From NCBI GenBank assembly GCA_021731565.1, contig JAKFXD010000099.1, positions 1 through 64,000 on the forward strand: 64,000 nt of DNA, written 5' to 3'. Position 1 is the first letter of the stretch, and every line of letters starts with the position of its first letter. Below are positions 1 through 8,928 of the stretch, one piece after another. The position numbers were made by a program, and so were the translations under genes. The notes under the pieces are model-generated. The model had not been told where the DNA came from, ran no database searches, and worked only from the letters and a program-made list of their open reading frames with translations. The stretch comes from Methylocystis sp. (GTDB lineage: Bacteria; Pseudomonadota; Alphaproteobacteria; Rhizobiales; Beijerinckiaceae).

Positions 1-134
<134 letters not shown>

Positions 135-263
135 TCAACCCGCGCCCGTTCCCGGGACGCGCCGTTCCGTGAATGTTAGGAAACTCGTCGCGGGCTACGG
201 GAAGGAACACATCGCTCGGCGTGGCGTAGGCGTGCGTTCAGCCCTCACTCGCGTGACCGTCGA

Positions 264-279
264 AGCAACCGCTGTGCCA
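264..279 (-). promoter_or_regulatory. Sigma-54 (-24/-12) promoter of nifH
   Basis: Minus strand TGGCAC-AGCGG-TTGCT matches TGGCAC-N5-TTGCW, about 150 nt upstream of the nifH ATG. Confidence 0.8.
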
Positions 280-518
280 GGAGCGACAATGGCTCACTTA
301 TTATTGAATTTACGAGATTAAAACTGTCTCTCAGCGGGCCCTCGGCGCATGTCTTCGCGTCTTGGCGCGCCATCGTTGGAAATGCGTTCCAACAATTGTA
401 GCGTATCTTACGACAATGTTTCTTTCAGTCTGGAATGTTTCGCCGTAGGGCGGCCGCAGCATGGAACGCCGATTGCTTAATCAATTTCTATATCGTTGCT
501 TCCGCAGGAGAGCGCCAC

Positions 519-950
519 ATGCAGATTGGTGTCGAAACGTCAAAGGCTGTCGATCAGCGCCGCGTTTTCGTTGTGGATGAAGACGAGATCACCCGCGCCG
601 CGTTGCAGTTCATGCTTCATGACGAAATCGAAACGCATGAACTCGCCCATATCGAGGAAGCCTACGAGAGGGGCGTTGATTGGTTGAAGCCGGACGTCAT
701 CTTGCTTGGCGCAAGCTTCCTCAAGAGCAGAGGCATGGAACTGCTCCGGGAAATTTCGGACCATTTCTCCGATGTGAGGATTCTTGTCGTGTGCGAACTG
801 GCGGACGAAAAGCTCGCCGTCGAAGGGATGAAGGCCGGCGCGCATGGCGCGTTGGTCAAGCCGCTCAAAATCGAAGCCGTTCGCCAAAAGGTTGACACAG
901 TGCTCGGCCGCGGCGGCGCGAAGCCGCTGTTCCAGCTGGGCGCGCTTTAA
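519..950 (+). CDS. Receiver-like protein (single domain, phosphoacceptor Asp missing)
   Basis: VFVVDEDEITRAAL and GAHGALVKPLK receiver motifs; ATG at 519 preceded by AGGAG; expected Asp position reads PDVILLG. Confidence 0.7.
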   Translation: MQIGVETSKAVDQRRVFVVDEDEITRAALQFMLHDEIETHELAHIEEAYERGVDWLKPDVILLGASFLKSRGMELLREISDHFSDVRILVVCELADEKLAVEGMKAGAHGALVKPLKIEAVRQKVDTVLGRGGAKPLFQLGAL

Positions 951-979
951 GCGCCCTGTTGCGGGAGAGGGAGCTAGGC

Positions 980-1384
980 ATGACGCCTTTGCTTGCCGCG
1001 AGCGCCACGGGCCAGTACGACGAGTTGCGCGCGCTGATCGCGCAAGGCGCCGACCTGCACGTCACAAATGCGGATGGCAACAATGCGCTCTGGCTCGCGG
1101 CGGCGAACGGGAGCCTCGAGGCAATGCGGTCGCTGATCGACGCAGGGATTGCGGTCAATCACCGCAATCCCGATGGCGCGACGGCGTTGATCTACGCGGC
1201 ATCGGCCGGCAAGGCCGATGTGGTGGCGCTGCTGCTGCGATCTGGCGCCGATCCGTCGCTGGAGACGGTGGACGGATTCACCGCGCGCGATCTCGCGGCG
1301 AATATCGAATGTCTAACCCTGCTGCGCGAGGCGCGCGGTCGGCCACGCTCGGACGAGGCCGATGCGGCGCGTCCGATCGACTAG
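980..1384 (+). CDS. Ankyrin-repeat protein
   Basis: Repeated TPLLAAS..G/NALWLAAANG/TALIYAASAGKADVVALLLRSGAD motifs. Confidence 0.85.
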   Translation: MTPLLAASATGQYDELRALIAQGADLHVTNADGNNALWLAAANGSLEAMRSLIDAGIAVNHRNPDGATALIYAASAGKADVVALLLRSGADPSLETVDGFTARDLAANIECLTLLREARGRPRSDEADAARPID

Positions 1385-1401
1385 GCGCGGCGAAAGCGAC
1401 C

Positions 1402-1589
1402 ATGAAGATCGACGAGATCATAGAAAATTTTGCCGTTCTCGATTGGATATCGACCGCATGGGGCTTTTCGAAGCTTTGGGACTCAAAGAGCATCTCGCGC
1501 CGCAACGTTCGAACGGTTTTCGTTCAATGGTCGCGCGCATCCGCGCCGAGGCGCGCGTCGCCCAGGAGGCGGCGCGCGCGCTGTCCTGA
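1402..1589 (+). pseudogene. sufE remnant with internal deletion and frameshift
   Basis: Frame 1 MKIDEIIENFAVLD (SufE N-terminus), then in another frame LFEALGLKEHLAPQRSNGFRSMVARIRAEA (SufE C-terminus); the middle is absent. Confidence 0.75.
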
Positions 1590-1607
1590 GGCCGGACGCC
1601 GATCGCC

Positions 1608-1958
1608 TCAGCGCGTCAGGATCATCACCAGACGGTCGACGCGGCGACCGCCCAGGAGATGCGAAGTGAAGATTTCGTCAACGTCCTCCGAACTCGTCGG
1701 CCGGTACCAAACGCCCTCCGGATAGACGACCATTAATGGGCCCGCGGAACAAAATCCCATGCAGCCGGCGGCGGTGAATCCGATTTCGCCGCCGCCGTCT
1801 GCTTCGACGCGCTTGCCCAGACGATCCCATAGCGGCTGAGCGCCGTTTGCGCCGCAGCTGCCGCGCGGATGCGTCGGCGGCCGCTGCGTGAAACAGGCGA
1901 AGACGTGACGTTTGTATAGTTGAGGAATCTCGAATTCGTCATCCGCTTCTTCCGACAT
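1608..1958 (-). CDS. (2Fe-2S) ferredoxin, thioredoxin-like fold
   Basis: YKRHVFACFTQRPPTHPRGSCGANGAQPLWDRL...AAGCMGFCSAGPLMVVYPEGVWY; Cys pattern of thioredoxin-like 2Fe-2S ferredoxins. Confidence 0.85.
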   Translation of the reverse strand: MSEEADDEFEIPQLYKRHVFACFTQRPPTHPRGSCGANGAQPLWDRLGKRVEADGGGEIGFTAAGCMGFCSAGPLMVVYPEGVWYRPTSSEDVDEIFTSHLLGGRRVDRLVMILTR

Positions 1959-2042
1959 TGCACATTCACCTCTTAACGACCCGCCTCGCGCTTAGACGCG
2001 CAATTTTCCTGACGGATTTGTTGAGGCGGTCGGGCAAATCAA

Positions 2043-2058
2043 AGCAAGTTCCAGTCCA
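2043..2058 (-). promoter_or_regulatory. Candidate sigma-54 promoter for the ferredoxin gene at 1608..1958
   Basis: Minus strand TGGACT-GGAAC-TTGCT; correct GG/GC spacing, weaker -24 box. Confidence 0.45.
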
Positions 2059-2070
2059 CGCCCTTTCAAT

Positions 2071-2086
2071 TGGCGCGCGCTTTGCT
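2071..2086 (+). promoter_or_regulatory. Candidate sigma-54 promoter for the DUF59/SufT-like gene
   Basis: TGGCGC-GCGCT-TTGCT. Confidence 0.55.
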
Positions 2087-2204
2087 TGATCAAAGGAAAC
2101 GAAGCGCCGGCATGCTGGCGCGATGGCATTCCACGCGGGCGCACGGTTCACAATTGTAAAAGTCGCGAACCGTCCATGCCCTCGCCAAGAGACGGAAGAA
2201 GACA

Positions 2205-2588
2205 GTGGAGACACAGATCGAGCCGCGCCCGGCGGTTGAGATCGCCAGCAACGGCGACGCGGGCTCAAGGAGCCGGCCGGAGGCGAAAGAGCTGTATGAG
2301 GCGATCGTCGCCGCGCTACGAACCGTGTTCGATCCGGAAATACCGGTGAACATTTATGATCTTGGTCTGGTGTACAGAGTCGACATTGTCGATCGGCGCC
2401 ATGCCGATGTCGACATGACATTGACCGCGCCGGGGTGTCCCGTCGCCGGCGAGATGATGAACATGGCGAAACGGGCGATCGATGGGGTCGAGGGCGTCGA
2501 GAGTTCCAAGGTCAATCTCGTCTTCGACCCGCCGTGGAGCCAGGACATGATGTCAGAAGAAGCGAAATTGGAGCTTGGCTTCTTTTGA
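2205..2588 (+). CDS. DUF59/MIP18-family Fe-S assembly protein (SufT/PaaD-like)
   Basis: IVAALRTVFDPEIPVNIYDLGLVYRVDI...MTLTAPGCPVAGEM...VNLVFDPPWSQDMMSEEAKLELG. Confidence 0.9.
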   Translation: METQIEPRPAVEIASNGDAGSRSRPEAKELYEAIVAALRTVFDPEIPVNIYDLGLVYRVDIVDRRHADVDMTLTAPGCPVAGEMMNMAKRAIDGVEGVESSKVNLVFDPPWSQDMMSEEAKLELGFF

Positions 2589-2714
2589 AGTCGCGGCGGC
2601 GGCGTTGACGATTGTCAAAGGCACAAAATTCGCAACGCCGTGTCGTGAAGGGACGGCTGCTGGTCCGCTCCTTGGTGGAAAGCATCGCCATTGTGAAGAT
2701 GCGAGGTTGTCATC

Positions 2715-3464
2715 ATGATCGAACTTACCTCTCAAGACGGACACTGCTTCTCGGCCTACCGGGCTGATCCGGCCGAAGCTCCAAAAGGCGCGGTCGTCGT
2801 GCTCCAGGATTACTTTGGCGTGAGCGACCACCTTCGGAAGGAGGCGGATGCCTTTGCCGCGAAGGGCTATGTCGCGATTGCGCCGTCGCTGTTTCAGCGC
2901 GCGCAAAAGGCCGAAGCCGCGAGCGCCGCCGAGGGCGCCGAAATCGCAAAATCGGTCCCGATCGAAGCGGCGTTGCTGGACGTCCAGGCGGCGGTGGACT
3001 CGGTCAAGAGCACGGGCAAAGTCGCGCTCGTCGGATTTAGCTGGGGCGGATATGTCGCTTATATTTCCGCGAACAGGTTGCAGGATGTCGCCTGCGCCAT
3101 CGGATATTATGCGGCCGGCCTGACCGAGGAACGTTCAGAGAAGCGCAAAATCCCGACGCTCCTGCATTTTCCGGAAGACGATCCCTCGACTCCTCTGGAA
3201 GGAATGACGCAGTTTCGGGCCGCGCGCCCTGATGTCAGCGCCTTTTCCTATCCCAAGGTGAAGGATGGCTTCAACTTTACGACGGCGGAGAATTTCGACG
3301 CGGAGGCCGCCGAGCGGGCCAACGAACGCACGTTCGTCTGGATTTCGCAGTTCGTCGAAGGTCAGCCGCCGGTCGCGCTGAAGAACGCCGGCGCCTATGC
3401 GCAGGCCAAGACCGACAAGAAAAAGAAAAAGAAGGACGACGACATGGGTCCGCCCATGGAATGA
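2715..3464 (+). CDS. Dienelactone hydrolase family protein
   Basis: VVLQDYFGVSDHLRKEADAFAAKGYVAIAPSLFQR...GFSWGG; DLH fold motifs. Confidence 0.85.
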   Translation: MIELTSQDGHCFSAYRADPAEAPKGAVVVLQDYFGVSDHLRKEADAFAAKGYVAIAPSLFQRAQKAEAASAAEGAEIAKSVPIEAALLDVQAAVDSVKSTGKVALVGFSWGGYVAYISANRLQDVACAIGYYAAGLTEERSEKRKIPTLLHFPEDDPSTPLEGMTQFRAARPDVSAFSYPKVKDGFNFTTAENFDAEAAERANERTFVWISQFVEGQPPVALKNAGAYAQAKTDKKKKKKDDDMGPPME

Positions 3465-3517
3465 ATATCGACGCCGCCGGCGGCGTCATGCCGCGTCATC
3501 CAGATTAAGGAAGGCAA

Positions 3518-4348
3518 ATGGCAGACGCTATTCTTCTTTCCGATCGCGGGCTGATCGAGATCACCGGCGCCGACGCGACGGAATTCCTGCACAATCTCGT
3601 CACCAACGACATTCGCTCTCTGAGCCGGGGGGAGACGCGCTTTGCCGCGCTCTTAACCCCTCAGGGCAAGATCATCTCCGATTTCTTCGTGTTTCGGGAG
3701 ACGGGCGCGGCGGGCGATCGCCTGTTGCTCGACTGTCCTCTTTCGCTGACGGACGAACTCCTTCGACGATTCGCGCGGTATCGGCTGCGCTCGAAAGTCG
3801 AAATCATCGACATGAGCGCTGGTCACGAAATTGTCGCTTATCTCGACGGGGCGCCGACCGGGGAAGGCGTTGTCGCGGCGGCTCCCGATCCGCGTTCGCC
3901 CGACATGGGATGGCGCGCGATTATCCGCAAAGGAGTCGCGGATGCGCGCGGCGACCGCGCGATCTATGAGGCGAGAAGAATCGTCGCCGGCATTCCCGAT
4001 GGGCTTGTCGATTTCGATTACGGCGGCGCTTTTCCTCACGAAGCGAATATGGACCGTCTGGCCGGTCTCGATTTCAAGAAGGGCTGTTATGTCGGACAGG
4101 AGGTCGTTTCGCGCATGCAGCACCGCACGACGGTGCGAAAACGCGTGTCGCGCTTTACCTCAAGAAACGCGGCGCCCGCGCAGGGGTCGCAGGTCTACAT
4201 CGGCGGCGTCGATATCGGCGTGACGGGCTCTCGCGCCGGCGCCGATGGCTTGGCGTTCATCCGCATCGACCGACTCTCGGAGCTGCTCGACGCCGGGCAC
4301 ACTGCGGAGGCCGCTGGCGTAGCGCTCGACTTTCACCCGCAGTCCTGA
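3518..4348 (+). CDS. ygfZ: Folate-binding protein YgfZ family (tRNA-modifying/Fe-S maintenance)
   Basis: KKGCYVGQEVVSRMQHR signature motif. Confidence 0.9.
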   Translation: MADAILLSDRGLIEITGADATEFLHNLVTNDIRSLSRGETRFAALLTPQGKIISDFFVFRETGAAGDRLLLDCPLSLTDELLRRFARYRLRSKVEIIDMSAGHEIVAYLDGAPTGEGVVAAAPDPRSPDMGWRAIIRKGVADARGDRAIYEARRIVAGIPDGLVDFDYGGAFPHEANMDRLAGLDFKKGCYVGQEVVSRMQHRTTVRKRVSRFTSRNAAPAQGSQVYIGGVDIGVTGSRAGADGLAFIRIDRLSELLDAGHTAEAAGVALDFHPQS

Positions 4349-4407
4349 ATTTCGACGCGACGATCTCCGGCGGCGCGCCCGATTGGGACCCGCCGCGTCT
4401 CGGCCAA

Positions 4408-4749
4408 TCAGGCTTTCGCGCTCTGCTTATGCGGAATGTTCTCCTTGTCGAGGAGCGCCGCCAATTCTCCGGTCTGGAACATCTCGCGCGTAATGTCGCA
4501 ACCTCCGACGAATTCGCCCTTGACGTACAGCTGCGGAATTGTCGGCCAATTGGAGAAGGCTTTTATGCCTTCACGAATTTCTCCGTCCGCGAGAACGTTG
4601 ATGGCGTTGTAGGCTGCGCCGATCTGACTGAGAATTTGGACGACCTGCATCGAGAAACCGCATTGGGGCGCCTGGGGCGTTCCTTTCATAAACAATACGA
4701 TATCTGCGCTCTCGACCACTTCTTTGATCCGGCTAACGGTGTCAGACAT
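4408..4749 (-). CDS. grxD: Monothiol glutaredoxin Grx4 family
   Basis: [23 protein letters not shown] (CGFS active site), [19 protein letters not shown]. Confidence 0.95.
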   Translation of the reverse strand: MSDTVSRIKEVVESADIVLFMKGTPQAPQCGFSMQVVQILSQIGAAYNAINVLADGEIREGIKAFSNWPTIPQLYVKGEFVGGCDITREMFQTGELAALLDKENIPHKQSAKA

Positions 4750-4781
4750 CTTTTGCTCCAGCATGATCCCGCGTTGTGTGA

Positions 4782-5018
4782 CTATGGCGCTTGCGTGGTT
4801 AGCGCCAACGCATGCAGCTCGCCGCCAAGCTTGCCGGCCAAGGCCGCATTGACCAATTGGTGCTGACGCACCCGGCTCAGTCCATTGAACGCCGTCGAGG
4901 TGACGGTCGCGGCCCAATGATCATTGTCATCGGCGAGCGCCGTCAATTCCACCACTGCGTCCGGCAGCGCCGCTTTGATCAGACTTTCGATACTCTCCGC
5001 AGACATCGGCATGGTCAT
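4782..5018 (-). CDS. BolA family protein
   Basis: [66 protein letters not shown]; adjacent to grxD. Confidence 0.9.
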   Translation of the reverse strand: MTMPMSAESIESLIKAALPDAVVELTALADDNDHWAATVTSTAFNGLSRVRQHQLVNAALAGKLGGELHALALTTQAP

Positions 5019-5229
5019 TCCTTCCGGCTCGATTGTTCGAAACTTGACAAACCTCGCCAATTCGATCCGCGCTTGGTTCGGTCAGGAAGCAATAACGGCG
5101 CCTGAATGTTCAAACGCATTTTTGTTTGCTCAAATGCGACTCTTGGCGCTATTGACCGAGTATTGGCGATCGATAGGGTCGCGCCGTTCGCCTGAATAGC
5201 CTAACAACGTCAAGAATCGGGGGTAGGAA

Positions 5230-5535
5230 ATGATCCGTGAATTTCAGTACAAGGGAGAAACCTTCCGAGTGAACGCCCATGGCGCTGCAGGTCATGAAGA
5301 GGTGTTTATCATCCATCTCGTCGACGGCGAGGAAATGGGCGAGATATCCATTGATCGCATGACCGAGGAAAACGATACGAGCGCGCCCATTGACGCGATT
5401 TGCGTCATGCTGTGCGACAAGCTGATCGCCGAACAGGACATACAATGCGCGGATACGTCCGCGGCCTTCGTGTGGGTCGAGGGCAAGCGCATCCGCGATG
5501 TGCTTCCGAGCAATGACGTCTCTGCGGCAAATTGA
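5230..5535 (+). CDS. Conserved hypothetical protein (101 aa)
   Basis: Complete ORF with GGGGGTAGGAA-type SD upstream. Confidence 0.6.
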   Translation: MIREFQYKGETFRVNAHGAAGHEEVFIIHLVDGEEMGEISIDRMTEENDTSAPIDAICVMLCDKLIAEQDIQCADTSAAFVWVEGKRIRDVLPSNDVSAAN

Positions 5536-5891
5536 TTGTAAGAGTTGAAGTTCGGCCGCTTGGTTGGATGTTCTGATTGTGCGGCAGGGAGCGTCGGTCT
5601 GCGCGAGTCGCGCTCCCTGCGAACTTCTTTACGGTTGATTTAGCCCCGGCCTCTGAAAGCCGAGCGGAAGGGCGGATTGGAAGGCGGCTCCACGCATCTC
5701 TGCTTGGATTGGACGGACAAGGCGGGCGAAATCATTCGATGAAGATCGCGGCGCCGAGTCGCCGACGCTTAGCTCGGCGAACCTTATCACGACACGGCGT
5801 TTGCGGCAGTTACGTTTGCGGCAGGGACGAATTGGTTCCTGCCGCAGATTTAGCTATAGTCGGCCTATCCGGTCGGGGACGGTCATCGCCC

Positions 5892-6641
5892 ATGTCTCAC
5901 ATCGCCCGTCAAGTTCTGGTCGTATTTGCTGTTGCGGCGGCGGGCGCGTGGCTTGCCGGCTGCGCCAGCACGCAGACGTCGCCGACGCTCAGCGCCTCCG
6001 CCGTCGCGCCGGCGCCCCCGGACGTTCCGGCCGAGCAGGCGGAGCCCGTGGAGGCGGTCGCCGTTCAAGGAGGCGATGACTACGGCCAGCTGAAAGACGC
6101 TGGTTTTAACGTTCCCGCGATCAGACCGGGTCAGGTCGACGCAGCGTTCCATCGCAAGAGCGTCGCCTATTCGACCAAGGAAGCGCCGGGAACGATCGTC
6201 GTCGATCCCGCCAAACACTATCTCTATTATGTCGAGGCGGGCGGCCGCGCGACTCGTTACGGCATCGGAGTCGGGCGCGATGGATTCGCTTGGACGGGCG
6301 AAGCGACGATCAAGAGCAAGCAGGAATGGCCGGACTGGTACCCGCCCAAGGAAATGATCGAACGCCGGCCGGATCTCAAGAAGCAGCTGGTCGAACTGCA
6401 AAGCGGGCTCGGGATGCATGGCGGTCCCGGCAATCCGCTGGGCGCCCGCGCAATGTATCTTTGGCAGGGCGATAAAGACACGCTCTTTCGAATCCATGGC
6501 ACCAACGAGCCCTGGACGATCGGACAAAGCCAGTCATCTGGCTGCATCCGGATGATCAATCAGGACGCGATGGATCTTTACCAGAAGGCGGCTGTTGGAA
6601 CCCGAGTCGTGGTGCTTCCCGCCAATGTCGCGCGCCGGTGA
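5892..6641 (+). CDS. L,D-transpeptidase (YkuD), lipoprotein
   Basis: Lipobox LAGC; GTIVVDPAKHYLYYVE...IHGTNEPWTIGQSQSSGCIRMINQD (YkuD HxG...SxGCxR). Confidence 0.92.
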   Translation: MSHIARQVLVVFAVAAAGAWLAGCASTQTSPTLSASAVAPAPPDVPAEQAEPVEAVAVQGGDDYGQLKDAGFNVPAIRPGQVDAAFHRKSVAYSTKEAPGTIVVDPAKHYLYYVEAGGRATRYGIGVGRDGFAWTGEATIKSKQEWPDWYPPKEMIERRPDLKKQLVELQSGLGMHGGPGNPLGARAMYLWQGDKDTLFRIHGTNEPWTIGQSQSSGCIRMINQDAMDLYQKAAVGTRVVVLPANVARR

Positions 6642-6700
6642 GCGTGGGATAAGCCTCGCGGCTCGCGACGGCATGCGAGCGGAAGCGCATCGCGGAGCCG

Positions 6701-7120
6701 CTATCTCGTGCAGCGTTCGGATAGAAATTTTGCGTCGATCGTGAAACCCGAGCGCGCGCCCTTCGCCGTCATTCTCGACTGCGCGCGATACCAGTTCCGG
6801 AAGTCGCCGGTGAAGAGAAGGCTGGTGACATCGCGCGAATCCTTCGGCCCGCATTCGATCGTGACGATGGTCTGATCCTTCGCATGCGTCACCAAAGGTT
6901 TCGTGCAATTTTCGTCCAGGGCGCCGATGACGCTGTCGCCTTCCTCGATGCAGACCTCATTGGTCCGCATGCCGATTTCGGGCGAGATCGTCGAAATGCG
7001 CCATAGGCCGGGACGGCGCTTTGGCAGTTCATCTTCCGCTGCCGTTGCAGACGGACCGGCGCCCGCAATTAGGGCGAGCGGGAAGACGAGGCCGAAGGGC
7101 GCGAGTCGCGAAAGTTTCAT
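6701..7120 (-). CDS. DUF3617-like periplasmic protein
   Basis: Signal peptide; RRPGLWRISTI...CIEEG...CTKPLVTH...ECG. Confidence 0.7.
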   Translation of the reverse strand: MKLSRLAPFGLVFPLALIAGAGPSATAAEDELPKRRPGLWRISTISPEIGMRTNEVCIEEGDSVIGALDENCTKPLVTHAKDQTIVTIECGPKDSRDVTSLLFTGDFRNWYRAQSRMTAKGARSGFTIDAKFLSERCTR

Positions 7121-7278
7121 CGCAACTCATTATCGCTAAATTCCGCGGCGATCCATGACTGACCCATCGCTTAACCGGCTGCCGATCTTTCCTGTCCCAG
7201 GCCAGAGATTGTCCTGTTGCGTCCTTCATTCCGTCAAACATAGGCTTCGAGCGCTGACAAGCGATCGGAGTTCGACTG

Positions 7279-7935
7279 ATGAGCCTGGTGAATCGTAAGC
7301 GGATCAGTCGTCGTTTTTCGCGTGTCGCAGGCGCAATTCTTGTCGTCGCCGCGGCGGCGCAGGCAGTCGTCGCGGCGGAATTGTCGCGCGCGCAGATCGA
7401 GGAGAGGTTGGCTGAAGCGCGCGGCAAGCCGATCGATCTCGCGAATCTTGATCTCTCCGGCCTCGACCTCTCCCGCCTCGATCTGCATGGCGCGGATTTC
7501 TTTTCGGCCAGGCTCGCAGGCGCAAAGCTCGCAAAGGCCGATCTTTCCGGGGCGAATTTCACGCGCTCCGATTTGGAGAATGTAGACTTCTCGGGCGCCG
7601 TGATGAAAACCGCCATGCTCTATGCCGCGCTCCTCGACGGCGCCAATTTCACCGGCGCCGATCTTACCGATTCACGGATCATCGGCGGCGGAAAGGGCGT
7701 CAATTTTCGTAACGCGAAGCTGATCGGCGCCGATCTCGGCGCCGATCCCGCCAATCAAGGGATGGTTCCTGTCCGCGCCGAACTTCCGGACGCCAATTTC
7801 GATGGCGCGGACCTTACGCGCGCCAATCTCACCCATGCGGTTCTGACCGGCGCGACATTCACCGGCGCCGTCGTCACCGGCGCGCGCTTCGACTATGCCG
7901 TGCTCGATGGTTCCAATCTCTCGCTCGGTCGCTGA
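7279..7935 (+). CDS. Pentapeptide-repeat protein with signal peptide
   Basis: Tandem A(D/N)LxxAxL/F repeats (ANFTGADLTDSR, ANFDGADLTRANLTHAVL). Confidence 0.9.
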   Translation: MSLVNRKRISRRFSRVAGAILVVAAAAQAVVAAELSRAQIEERLAEARGKPIDLANLDLSGLDLSRLDLHGADFFSARLAGAKLAKADLSGANFTRSDLENVDFSGAVMKTAMLYAALLDGANFTGADLTDSRIIGGGKGVNFRNAKLIGADLGADPANQGMVPVRAELPDANFDGADLTRANLTHAVLTGATFTGAVVTGARFDYAVLDGSNLSLGR

Positions 7936-8036
7936 CGCCCGCGCCGCCCATGCCTATAATTCCCGATCATCGAAGGAATTATTCCTGAAGACGGAACGAG
8001 AGAGCTGGATTAAGAGCGCCCAACCCCTCAACATGC

Positions 8037-8927
8037 GTGGGCGTCATGAACCTCATTCGCCTGTGGTCGATTCTATCGTCGCCAGTCGCTCTGTTGGCGT
8101 TCTGGCCGATTGGTCCCGTCGCCTGCGCAGGAGACGTCGAACGCGGCCGTTATCTCGTTGAAGCGCTGACGGCTTGCGACAATTGCCATACGCCGCGCGG
8201 CGCCGCCGGCTATGATTTTTCGAAGCGCTTTGCCGGCGGTCCGCAGACATTCGCCGACAAGACCTATGTCGTGCGCGGACCAAATATCTCGTCGGACGTC
8301 GAGACCGGCGTCGGCGCTTGGACCGACGAAGACTTGCGCGCCGCCATCGTCGACGGCGTCGGACGCAACTATCGACTCGCGCCGGTCATGCCGTCCGACT
8401 CCTACAAACCGCTGACGCCGCGCGATCTCGACGCGATCATCGCCTTTCTGCGCTCGGCTGCGCCGGTCCATGCGCCGCTTCAGGCGCCGCAGCAACGCAG
8501 CAGTGAATGGACGCCTCGCCCGATGCCCGGAGCGGCGGCGGCCTTCGATGAAGGATCTCTCGCGGAGAACAGCGCGCGCGGGCTCCGCGGGCTTTATGTC
8601 GCATCGCTGGCGCGCTGCATGTCCTGCCACAGCGAGGAGATCGACGGCGCGCCCGATTATCAAAACCGCCTCGGGGCAGGGGGCAAGGTCTTTCGCAACC
8701 CGGCAGGCGTCGCCGTCGCCTCGAACATCACGTCGCATCCGACGAAAGGCGTCGGCGCCTGGTCGGACGACGAATTGAAGCGCGCGATCACTGACGGCGT
8801 TTCCCGCGACGGGACTTCGCTCAAGCCGCCGATGTCGACGCTTGCCAAGGCGCATTTCTCGAAAATGTCGGCTGACGATCTCGATGCGCTCGTCGCCTGG
8901 ATACGGACCATCCCCCCGAAGGAATGA
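8037..8927 (+). CDS. Diheme cytochrome c
   Basis: Two haem motifs CDNCH and CMSCH; signal peptide. Confidence 0.9.
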   Translation: MGVMNLIRLWSILSSPVALLAFWPIGPVACAGDVERGRYLVEALTACDNCHTPRGAAGYDFSKRFAGGPQTFADKTYVVRGPNISSDVETGVGAWTDEDLRAAIVDGVGRNYRLAPVMPSDSYKPLTPRDLDAIIAFLRSAAPVHAPLQAPQQRSSEWTPRPMPGAAAAFDEGSLAENSARGLRGLYVASLARCMSCHSEEIDGAPDYQNRLGAGGKVFRNPAGVAVASNITSHPTKGVGAWSDDELKRAITDGVSRDGTSLKPPMSTLAKAHFSKMSADDLDALVAWIRTIPPKE

Positions 8928-8928
8928 G

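Noticed and set aside
273-288. TGT-N10-ACA NifA UAS
   Set aside because: It overlaps the -24 element itself instead of lying about 80-150 bp upstream; likely chance.
844-1725. 293-aa ORF spanning the ankyrin gene and sufE remnant
   Set aside because: Out of frame with the ankyrin protein; only the short MKIDEIIENFAVLD stretch is meaningful, as part of the sufE remnant.
2150-2157. acaattgt palindrome shared with 393-400
   Set aside because: An 8-mer palindrome is too short and could occur by chance; no further flanking similarity.
7441-7935. Repetitive DNA suggesting a tandem repeat locus or CRISPR
   Set aside because: Explained by the pentapeptide-repeat protein coding sequence; repeats are coding and imperfect with no spacers.
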